DNA of 11,676 nt, taken from Blastococcus sp. CT_GayMR20. Its GTDB lineage: Bacteria > Actinomycetota > Actinomycetes > Mycobacteriales > Geodermatophilaceae. The DNA lies in the NCBI RefSeq assembly GCF_004570345.1, contig NZ_SPQM01000144.1, positions 1-11,676 of the forward strand, given 5' to 3'. Under the pieces are notes generated by a model. It saw only the letters and a list, made by a program, of their open reading frames with translations. It was not told the origin of the DNA and did no database searches. This document shows, piece by piece, positions 6,713 to 11,676 of the stretch (position 1 is the first letter of the stretch; each line of letters starts with the position of its first letter). Position numbers and translations under genes: made by a program.

Positions 6713-6720
6713 TTATCGGC
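6713..6720 (-). promoter_or_regulatory. Sigma-28-type -10 box upstream of csrA
   Basis: Exact GCCGATAA on the minus strand, the -10 consensus of FliA/WhiG promoters. It lies just after the fliW stop and about 110 bases before the csrA start. The expected TAAA is absent at 14-16 bp spacing (CACT at 15), so it is only a candidate internal promoter. Confidence 0.35.
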
Positions 6721-6725
6721 AGTCG

Positions 6726-7190
6726 CTACCCACGCAGTGGCCGCCTGATCGGATGAGCGCCGTCCTGAAGCACGACCTGCCGTGCCCGGCACGTCGCCGG
6801 GTGCACGACCACCGGGGCCCGGAGGTTCGCCGTCGCCGCGGCGACGTCCCCGTCCGGCACGGTCAGGATGCAGTACAGCTCCGCATCCGCACCGTCCTGC
6901 AGGCCGAGCTCCTCGCGGACGCCACCGGGCAGCACCGGTGCGTAGTCCCGGAAGAAGAAGTCCGCCCGACCGGTGAGGAACCGGGGACCGTCGGGGGCCA
7001 TCGACTGCAGCCAGAACAGCCGGCCGCCGTCCTCGGCGGGGACGAGGACGTAGTCCCGGTGACCGGGGAACCCGGGCAGCGGCTCGGCCAGCGTCAACGG
7101 CCGCACCGCGGCCGGCGTCCGCGCGGGGGCATGCGCGGGAGCCGGCCGCGTCGCGGGCGCCGGCGACGGCATGAGCAGGGACGTGGTCAT
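6726..7190 (-). CDS. fliW: Flagellar assembly factor FliW
   Basis: 154 residues, close to the family's usual length of about 150. FliW binds flagellin and CsrA, so that flagellin pools control CsrA repression of flagellin mRNA. The conserved FliW pattern begins near residue 35: LAEPLPGFPGHRDYVLV, then RLFWLQSMAPDGPRFL, DYAPVLP, a LYCILTVPDG strand and ANLRAPVVVHPATCRARQVVL. It ends with an IRRPL segment typical of the family. The first 30 residues are Pro/Ala-rich and probably a disordered extension. ATG at 7190 overlaps the flgL stop by one base (TGATG), with no good ribosome site of its own, so translation is probably coupled to flgL. It is followed by csrA. Confidence 0.93.
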   Translation of the reverse strand: MTTSLLMPSPAPATRPAPAHAPARTPAAVRPLTLAEPLPGFPGHRDYVLVPAEDGGRLFWLQSMAPDGPRFLTGRADFFFRDYAPVLPGGVREELGLQDGADAELYCILTVPDGDVAAATANLRAPVVVHPATCRARQVVLQDGAHPIRRPLRG

Positions 7191-8071
7191 CAGCGGAGGT
7201 AGTCCATGAGCGTCGGCGAGATCGCCTTGGCCGTGGCCTGCAGCGCGGCTTCGTACCCGACCTGCTGCATCTGCAGCTTCATGATGGTGTTCGGCAGGTC
7301 GACGTTCTCGGTCTCGGCCAGCAGGGACTCCAGGGTGAGCGCCCGGTCGGCGTTGATCTGGGCGAGACCGTCGATCCGCTTGGCCCGGGCACCGACGTCG
7401 GCGACCGCGGTGTACATGCCCTGCATGACCACGTCCAGGTCGGCGAGGTGGGTCTCGAGCGCCGCCGGGTCGGCGAGGAGGTCCGTGGCGATCCGGTCGA
7501 CGACGGCGAACAGGTCGTTCCCCGGCGTGCCGAAGGCCTCGGGCCCGGTGAGGTCGACCCGCAGGACCTCGGTCTCGGACACCCGGCGGGTGACCGGCGG
7601 ACCGGCCAGCCCGACGTAGGCGCCCGTGACGTCGTAGGCCTTCTGCCCCGGCGTCACCCCGCCGAACAGGGGGCGACCCTGGATGTTCGTGTTGGCCAGC
7701 GTGAGCAGGCCCTCGCGCAGCGACGCGACCTCCGTGGCCAGGGCCTTCTGACTCGCCTCGGACGACGAGCCGCTGTTCAGGCCCTGCACCGTGAGGTCGC
7801 GGACCTTGCGCGTGACGTCGAGCATGTTCTGCAGCGTGGAGTCGGTCTGGTCCAGCCAGTTCCCGCCGTCGGTGATGTTGCGCGCCTCCTGGGCGACGCT
7901 GGCCATCTCGGAGCGGGTCTGCATCGCCCGGTTGGCGCCGGTCGGCGAATCCGACGGCGCGTTGATGAGCCGGCCGGAGGTGAGCTGGTGCTGCAGCTTG
8001 GCGACGGCGTCGAGGTTGCGGTTGAGCCCTTGGAGGCTGGTGAGCGTGACCGCGCGCTGGGTGATCCGCAC
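7190..8071 (-). CDS. flgL: Flagellar hook-filament junction protein FlgL (HAP3)
   Basis: 293 residues; exported by the flagellar type III apparatus and placed between FlgK and the flagellin filament. The N-terminal flagellin-like helix region (1-140) shows RITQRAVTLTSLQGLNRN and QHQLTSGRLINAPSDSPTGAN, the FlgL version of the flagellin D0/D1 motif. The C-terminal helix (250-293) has NTIMKLQMQQVGYEAALQATAKA, typical of FlgL. The variable middle (about 145-210) is short. The start is GTG at 8071, five bases after the flgK stop, with GGGGCGG inside the flgK 3' end as a possible ribosome site. The stop overlaps the fliW start by one base. No signal peptide, as expected for this export route. Confidence 0.95.
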   Translation of the reverse strand: MRITQRAVTLTSLQGLNRNLDAVAKLQHQLTSGRLINAPSDSPTGANRAMQTRSEMASVAQEARNITDGGNWLDQTDSTLQNMLDVTRKVRDLTVQGLNSGSSSEASQKALATEVASLREGLLTLANTNIQGRPLFGGVTPGQKAYDVTGAYVGLAGPPVTRRVSETEVLRVDLTGPEAFGTPGNDLFAVVDRIATDLLADPAALETHLADLDVVMQGMYTAVADVGARAKRIDGLAQINADRALTLESLLAETENVDLPNTIMKLQMQQVGYEAALQATAKAISPTLMDYLR

Positions 8072-8076
8072 TCAGA

Positions 8077-9486
8077 TCACCGCCCCACGAGACCGGTGCG
8101 GTTGATCAGCACGTCGAGCGTCTCGTCGATCGCGGTGACCATGCGGCCTGCCGCGGAGTAGGCGTGCTGGAAGGACAGCATGTTGGTCATCTCCTCGTCG
8201 AGGTTGACACCGGACACCGACTCGCGGGCGGCGTCCACCTGGGTGCTGATGACGCCCTGGATGCCGAGGTTGCGTTGCGACACCGCGGACTGGACACCCA
8301 GTTCGACGATCATCTTGCGGTACTGGGCGTCGGTCCCCGTCGTCGAGAGACGGAGCTGGGCGATCTTGTCGGCGTTGCCGTTGTCGAGCGCCGGGACCCC
8401 CGCGATCGGGGGGACCGACGACGCGGCGACCAGCGTCGGGTCGGTGATCATGACCTTGAGCGACTCCGCGGTGAGCGGCCCACCGGAGGACCCGAGGAGC
8501 GGGCCACCGGGGTTTCCCGCGAGGTCGTACCCGGTCGTGTGCGCCCCGTTGAGGCTCGCGGCGAGGTCCTGGGCGAACGTGTCCATCTGGGCCCGGTAGG
8601 ACGGGATGATCGTGTTCAGCGAGTTCAGCTGACCACCGGCGGTGCCGCTGGGCGTCACCGTGAAGCCCCCGGTCGCCGTGACGATCCGGGGCTTGTCCGT
8701 GGCCGTGATCAGGTCGGGGTCGGTCGGTCCCATGACGGCGAACTCGCTGGCCTGCGTCCCGGAGACGAGCGACATGCCCCCCACGATCACGTCGACGGCG
8801 CCGTCCTGCCCGGGTCGCACGGTGGCGCCGACCTGGTCGGCGAGCTTCATGATGAGCAGGTCGCGCTGGTCGGCGAGGTCGTTGGCGGGCAGCCCGCTCT
8901 GGGTCGCGCCCTTGATCGCCTTGTTGAGCTGCGCGATCGTCACCGCGCTCGCGTTGACGTCCTTGACGAGCACGTCGAGGTTCTCCCGCGTCTGGCCCCA
9001 CTGGGCGCCCAGCGCGGCCTGGCTGAAGTGCAGGCCGCCCACCAGCGTCTCGAGCTGCTTCAGGACCTGCCCGCGCGCCGCCGGCTCCTTCGGGTTGTTG
9101 GCGACGTCCTGCCAGCCCTTCCACATGTCGGCCAGCAGGCTCTGGATGCCGGTGTCACTCGGCTCGCGAAAAGCCTGCTCGACCAGCTCGTAGGCGTCGG
9201 TCTCGGCGGTCAGGCGGGCGCCGTTGGCGTGCTCGATGTGCCCGCGGCCCTCCAGGAAGGCGTCCCGGATCCGCGTGACGTCGTCGGCGCTGACACCGGC
9301 GCCGATGCCGGGACTGGTGGAGTAGAAGGCCGGGGTGACGCTGCCGCCGATGGCCTGCAGGTCGACCCGCTGGCGGGAGTACCCCTCGGTGTTGACGTTG
9401 GCGATGTTCTGGCCGGTGACGTCGAGGGCCCGGCGCTGCGCCCAGAGGGCGGTCGTCGCCGCGTTGAGGCTCGAGAACGTGCTCAC
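8077..9486 (-). CDS. flgK: Flagellar hook-associated protein FlgK (HAP1)
   Basis: 469 residues; the first junction protein on the hook tip. GTG start at 9486 with GAGGAG at 9492-9497, five bases upstream. The protein then begins MSTFSSLNAATTALWAQRRALDVTGQNIANVNTEGYSRQ in register with the basal-body-rod N-terminal motif (residues 1-40). The frame is open further upstream, but the extra residues do not resemble FlgK. The middle contains the Ser/Gly/Ala-rich D2-like region. The C-terminal 45 residues (NLDEEMTNMLSFQHAYSAAGRMV, then ETLDVLINRTGL) are the conserved rod C-terminal domain that packs against the N-terminal helix. Length is close to the usual 450-600. It lies 73 bp after flgN and 5 bp before flgL in the same operon. 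Confidence 0.95.
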   Translation of the reverse strand: MSTFSSLNAATTALWAQRRALDVTGQNIANVNTEGYSRQRVDLQAIGGSVTPAFYSTSPGIGAGVSADDVTRIRDAFLEGRGHIEHANGARLTAETDAYELVEQAFREPSDTGIQSLLADMWKGWQDVANNPKEPAARGQVLKQLETLVGGLHFSQAALGAQWGQTRENLDVLVKDVNASAVTIAQLNKAIKGATQSGLPANDLADQRDLLIMKLADQVGATVRPGQDGAVDVIVGGMSLVSGTQASEFAVMGPTDPDLITATDKPRIVTATGGFTVTPSGTAGGQLNSLNTIIPSYRAQMDTFAQDLAASLNGAHTTGYDLAGNPGGPLLGSSGGPLTAESLKVMITDPTLVAASSVPPIAGVPALDNGNADKIAQLRLSTTGTDAQYRKMIVELGVQSAVSQRNLGIQGVISTQVDAARESVSGVNLDEEMTNMLSFQHAYSAAGRMVTAIDETLDVLINRTGLVGR

Positions 9487-9539
9487 GTGGACTCCTCGCC
9501 GGCGCTCGTCGGCTGCGTGCGCAGGGCTCCGGTGTTCAT
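9483..9539 (-). CDS. Possible 18-aa leader peptide overlapping the flgK start
   Basis: Short frame in the flgN-flgK gap: ATG at 9537-9539, product MNTGALRTQPTSAGEEST, and a TGA that overlaps the flgK GTG start by four bases (GTGA). The overlap geometry is typical of translational coupling. There is no good ribosome site before the ATG and the peptide is too short to judge coding bias, so it may be chance. Confidence 0.2.
   Translation of the reverse strand: MNTGALRTQPTSAGEEST
9492..9497 (-). promoter_or_regulatory. Ribosome binding site fixing the flgK start
   Basis: GAGGAG on the minus strand, five bases before GTG 9486, the start that yields the conserved FlgK N-terminus. Confidence 0.7.
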
Positions 9540-9559
9540 CGGTGAACCCGCGAGCTCGT

Positions 9560-10045
9560 TCACAGGGCACCGTCCAGGGTGACGGCGCGGTGCGAGCCGT
9601 CGGCCGCACGGCCGGTGGCCCCGTAGGTGCCGGCGGACGGAGTCTTCACCGTCAGCAGCGCGTCGCCGATCGCGGCGAGGCCGCCCTCGATCAGCTCCCG
9701 GTTGGCGTCGGAGAGGCTGCGCAGGTCGGTGACCAGGACCAGCAGCGACTCGTGGTGCTTCCCGAACAGGTCGTTCCACGGCGCGGGGGCCGCGTCGGCC
9801 ACCTGCCGGAGCGACGGGTTGGCGCCCAGACCGAGCTTGACGGCGATGGCCTCCGTGGCCGCGGCGCGCTCCACCTCGAGGGTGCGCAGCTGGTCGAGGA
9901 CGACCTCGATCTCGTGGGCGATGCGCGCCAGCCACCGGGTCTTGCCCGTGAGGATCAGGTACTGCTTCTCCTCGGCCTTGAACAGCAGCAGGTCCAGGAG
10001 CTCCTGCTCCCGCCACAGCAACGTCGACAGGTGCTGGTAGTCCAC
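9560..10045 (-). CDS. flgN: Flagellar export chaperone FlgN
   Basis: 161-residue cytoplasmic helical protein that should keep FlgK and FlgL soluble and deliver them to the export gate. The start is GTG at 10045, giving MDYQHLSTLLWREQELLDLLLFK, the WREQELLDLLLFKAEEKQ pattern typical of actinobacterial FlgN. The open frame continues upstream only as antisense of the sigma gene. The rest is a long helical hairpin (LARIAHEIEVVLDQLRTLEVERA, then ESLLVLVTDLRSLSDANRELIEGGL), and the last 25 residues are Gly/Ala-rich. The ribosome site is only moderate (AAGGGCGGTGG before the GTG). It is first in the leftward operon flgN-flgK-flgL-fliW-csrA and divergent from the flagellar sigma gene. The family is assigned by pattern and position; FlgN is poorly conserved in sequence. 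Confidence 0.88.
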   Translation of the reverse strand: MDYQHLSTLLWREQELLDLLLFKAEEKQYLILTGKTRWLARIAHEIEVVLDQLRTLEVERAAATEAIAVKLGLGANPSLRQVADAAPAPWNDLFGKHHESLLVLVTDLRSLSDANRELIEGGLAAIGDALLTVKTPSAGTYGATGRAADGSHRAVTLDGAL

Positions 10046-10285
10046 GTGTCCACCGCCCTTCCGTCGTCTGTCTCCGTATCCCGCCCGTCCGGTCGTGCCG
10101 GGGGGTCTCGTCGAGCTGCCATCGGCACCCCGCGGACGGCCCTCAAGCCGAAGCCCCAACTCCGCGCTCAAGTTCCGGAGGAAATGTGCCGAGGGCGGTG
10201 CGATGCACGCCTGGGTCCGCCGAGAAGAAGGAACGTGAGCCCAGCCCGTGCATTGGCGACCGAACGCCCATCGCGCCAGCGACCC
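10046..10285. promoter_or_regulatory. Divergent control region between flgN operon and flagellar sigma gene
   Basis: About 240 bp, with lower GC than the flanking genes from about 10140. On the minus strand GCCGATGG (rc of 10119-10126) has TTGA 16 bp upstream (rc of 10143-10146), a weak sigma-28-like promoter candidate for flgN. On the plus strand GCCGAGAA (10219-10226) matches seven of eight bases of the same -10 box but has no -35. The region may be partly coding if the sigma factor starts at ATG 10184, which has GGAGG just two bases upstream, or at GTG 10235. Confidence 0.4.
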
Positions 10286-10336
10286 ATGGACGAGCGTCAG
10301 CGACCTACGGATCAACGACAGCGGCCCACCCATGAC
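10274..10336 (+). repeat. Three imperfect 21-bp repeats at the sigma factor N-terminus
   Basis: Units at 10274-10294, 10295-10315 and 10316-10336 encode RQRPMDE, RQRPTDQ and RQRPTHD in the sigma factor frame. Arg and Pro codons differ at synonymous third positions between units. The first unit begins four codons before ATG 10286. Confidence 0.6.
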
Positions 10337-11248
10337 CGGTCGCACGCCGAACGGAACCGGTCCGGCCGCGCGCCCCACGCCAGTCGGGTGCGCACGCAGG
10401 ACGAGGTCGACGCGCTCGTGACCGAACATCTGCCCCTGGCGTCGTTCGCGGTCAACGCAGTCGCCGCCCGCATCTCCCTGCCCGGCCACGTCAGCCGAGA
10501 GGACCTGCTCTCCTGTGCGCACGTGGCCCTCGTCGAGGTCGCCAAGCGGTTCGACCCCTCGGCCGGCGCCTCGTTCGCCACCTACGCCCTGGCCCGCCTG
10601 CAGGGCGCCGTCCTCGACGAGCTGCGCTCGGGTGACTGGGCGAGCCGCTCGGTGCGCGCCGCCGCCCGGCGCAGCGACGCCGCCGCGGACGCGCTCACCA
10701 TCTCCCTGGGCCGGCCGCCGTCCCGCGAGGAACTGGCCGCGAGCCTCGGCGTCCCGCGCAGCGAGCTGGACAACCTCCAGGTCGACGTCCACCGCGCGGT
10801 GATGGTCAGCATCGACGCCGAGGCCGGCGGAGACGGCACGTCGCTCGACCTGCCCGACACCGGCGAGTCCCCGGAGCGGGCCGTCCTCCGCGGCGAGCGG
10901 GCCCGCTACCTGCACGACGCGATCCGTGCCCTGCCTGACCGGCTCGACGAGGTCGTCGAGCGCAATTTCTTCGGTGACGAATCACTGACGGACATCGCCA
11001 ACGACCTCGGCGTCACCCTGTCGCGGGTCTCGCAGATGCGAGCTCGGGCACTGACCCTGCTGCACGCCGCGATGAGCGAGGTGTGGGAGGGCAAGGCCGT
11101 GCCGGCCGACGGCGGGGTTCGCGCGCGCAACCAGCAGAAGTCCTACGTCGAGCGCGTGGCGGGGCGATCACCGATCCCTGCTCGCCTGCCCCGCCAGCGT
11201 TCCGGGTGGCCGATGACCGGCCGAGGGACGGCGGCGCAACCCGCCTGA
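10286..11248 (+). CDS. fliA: Flagellar RNA polymerase sigma factor, FliA/WhiG family
   Basis: Alternative sigma factor expected to transcribe late flagellar genes such as fliC. From ATG 10286 it is 320 residues. Region 2 (41-125) carries the family signature: KRFDPSAGASFATYALARLQG then GAVLDELRSGDWASRSVR. Region 3 (126-178) includes SLGRPPSREELAASLGV. Region 4 (206-262) has the helix-turn-helix RNFFGDESLTDIANDLGV followed by SRVSQMRARAL. A basic tail of about 55 residues follows, longer than the enteric protein of about 240 residues. The start is uncertain: ATG 10184 (GGAGG too close), GTG 10235, ATG 10286 and GTG 10388 are all in frame. Third positions are less GC-rich before about 10350, suggesting the conserved protein may begin later. 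Three imperfect 7-residue repeats (RQRPMDE, RQRPTDQ, RQRPTHD) span 10274-10336. It is divergent from flgN and 160 bp upstream of fliC. Confidence 0.92.
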   Translation: MDERQRPTDQRQRPTHDRSHAERNRSGRAPHASRVRTQDEVDALVTEHLPLASFAVNAVAARISLPGHVSREDLLSCAHVALVEVAKRFDPSAGASFATYALARLQGAVLDELRSGDWASRSVRAAARRSDAAADALTISLGRPPSREELAASLGVPRSELDNLQVDVHRAVMVSIDAEAGGDGTSLDLPDTGESPERAVLRGERARYLHDAIRALPDRLDEVVERNFFGDESLTDIANDLGVTLSRVSQMRARALTLLHAAMSEVWEGKAVPADGGVRARNQQKSYVERVAGRSPIPARLPRQRSGWPMTGRGTAAQPA

Positions 11249-11253
11249 ACCTG

Positions 11254-11275
11254 CCCGGACGGGTCGCCGACCGGG
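11254..11275 (+). terminator. Possible weak terminator after the flagellar sigma gene
   Basis: CCCGG (11254-11258) pairs with CCGGG (11271-11275), and an alternative GGTC-gcc-GACC stem lies at 11262-11272. The position, 6-27 bases after the stop, suits a terminator, but there is no T-tract and the stems are short. Confidence 0.3.
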
Positions 11276-11282
11276 TGAAACG

Positions 11283-11307
11283 AGGCGAAAAAGTACCTGG
11301 TTCGCCT
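11283..11307. repeat. Perfect dyad upstream of the fliC promoter candidate
   Basis: AGGCGAA (11283-11289) and TTCGCCT (11301-11307), 7-bp perfect arms around an 11-base A-rich spacer. The right arm touches the candidate -35 element, so it could be an operator for a dimeric regulator. Confidence 0.45.
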
Positions 11308-11333
11308 CAAGAAGAGACACCCCACGCCGTAAT
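11307..11333 (+). promoter_or_regulatory. Candidate sigma-28-type promoter of fliC
   Basis: TCAA (11307-11310), 15 bp, then GCCGTAAT (11326-11333). This resembles the FliA/WhiG consensus TAAA-N15-GCCGATAA, with three of four bases in the -35 and the GCCG core plus a shifted TAA in the -10. It predicts a transcript start near 11340 and a leader of about 70 bases. Confidence 0.45.
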
Positions 11334-11353
11334 CAGCAGTGGAGACCACAACC

Positions 11354-11373
11354 CCGCAGCACGGATGCAGCGG
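11354..11373 (+). promoter_or_regulatory. Predicted CsrA-binding hairpin in the fliC leader
   Basis: CCGC-A-GCA / TGC-A-GCGG arms close a CGGA loop, with one A-A mismatch in the stem. The loop and its closing base give ACGGA, the A-N-GGA motif that CsrA recognises in hairpin loops. It lies about 22 bases upstream of the fliC Shine-Dalgarno sequence, which itself carries two GGA motifs (11398-11400, 11401-11403). csrA and fliW are encoded in this window. Confidence 0.55.
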
Positions 11374-11395
11374 GACATCCAGAAAGACCCCATCC

Positions 11396-11402
11396 AAGGA
11401 GG
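11396..11402 (+). promoter_or_regulatory. Strong ribosome binding site of fliC
   Basis: AAGGAGG six bases before ATG 11409, nearly complete complementarity to the 16S rRNA tail, as expected for a highly translated flagellin. Its GGA bases would also be available to CsrA. Confidence 0.8.
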
Positions 11403-11408
11403 AACATC

Positions 11409-11676
11409 ATGGGTCTGCGCGTCAACAACAACATCGCGGCGCTCAACGCGTACCGCAACCTGTCCGTCACCGACGGCCAGATGAGCAAGTCGCTGGAGAA
11501 GCTCTCGTCCGGTTTCCGGATCAACCGCGCTGCCGACGACGCGGCCGGCCTGGCCATCTCCGAGGGACTCCGGTCCCAGATCGGTGGCCTGAAGGTCGCC
11601 GTCCGCAACACCCAGGACGGCATCTCGGTCGTGCAGACCGCTGAAGGTGCGCTCACCGAGACGCACAGCATCCTCC
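11409..11676 (+). CDS. fliC: Flagellin, 3' partial
   Basis: The first 89 residues of flagellin, the filament subunit; the gene runs past the window end. ATG at 11409 follows a strong ribosome site. The N-terminal D0/D1 region is textbook: GLRVNNNIAALNAYRNL (residues 2-18), SLEKLSSGFRINRAADDAAGLAISEGLRSQ (about 28-57) and NTQDGISVVQTAEGALTE (about 67-84). No signal peptide, consistent with type III export and FliW/FliS-type chaperoning. It is 160 bp downstream of the flagellar sigma factor on the same strand, probably with its own promoter. Its leader carries the predicted CsrA hairpin, so expression is likely controlled both by FliA and by CsrA-FliW. Confidence 0.97.
   Translation, partial: MGLRVNNNIAALNAYRNLSVTDGQMSKSLEKLSSGFRINRAADDAAGLAISEGLRSQIGGLKVAVRNTQDGISVVQTAEGALTETHSIL

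Noticed and set aside
8164..9582. Plus-strand frame of 472 codons opposite flgK
   Set aside because: Composition is repetitive Gly/Arg/Val-type antisense; the opposite strand encodes unmistakable FlgK.
9335..10183. Plus-strand extension upstream of the flagellar sigma factor
   Set aside because: It overlaps flgK and flgN in antisense and lacks any sigma-like sequence; the real start must be 10184 or later.
10219..10226. GCCGAGAA as a sigma-28 promoter of the flagellar sigma gene
   Set aside because: Seven of eight bases fit the -10 box, but no -35 element lies at 15-16 bp, and the region may be coding.

Overview
The window looks like chromosomal DNA from a motile, high-GC Gram-positive bacterium (Actinomycetota). 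The whole sequence is very GC-rich, third codon positions are almost all G or C, and GTG starts are common. The sigma factor is of the FliA/WhiG type, and a CsrA-FliW pair sits next to the hook-filament junction genes. This combination is known from flagellated actinobacteria such as Geodermatophilaceae or Nocardioides relatives. The genus is an inference; only the actinobacterial character is well supported.

Left part (1-4395, not flagellar). A secreted cell-wall protein (2-1768, +, 5' end outside the window) joins a coiled coil, an NlpC/P60-like domain that lacks its catalytic histidine, and a VanY-type D,D-carboxypeptidase domain with intact zinc ligands. It converges on a two-gene minus-strand unit of unknown function (1775-2841) whose genes overlap by one base. 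Divergent from that unit is a secreted YncE-like beta-propeller protein (3100-4395, +). A 66-bp near-perfect palindrome (4393-4458) ends this gene and the leftward transcription unit. Its two outer edges are exactly the two converging stop codons.

Right part (4456-11676, flagellar). Leftward from a divergent control region at about 10046-10285 run flgN, flgK, flgL, fliW and csrA. After a 200-bp gap come an unknown 164-residue protein and a divergent sigma-70-like protein. Rightward run a FliA/WhiG sigma factor and, after a 160-bp control region, flagellin fliC, which is cut by the window end. FlgN should be the chaperone for FlgK and FlgL, the hook-filament junction proteins. FliA should drive late genes including fliC. 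CsrA and FliW should tune flagellin translation.

The most interesting signal is the fliC leader. A hairpin at 11354-11373 presents an ANGGA motif in its loop, and the Shine-Dalgarno sequence carries further GGA motifs. This is the layout expected for CsrA control of flagellin in the same locus that encodes csrA and fliW. A sigma-28-like promoter candidate and a perfect 7-bp dyad lie just upstream. The second point of interest is the divergent sigma-like protein paired with an unknown gene at the end of the flagellar unit. No tRNA, rRNA, CRISPR or insertion sequence was seen.
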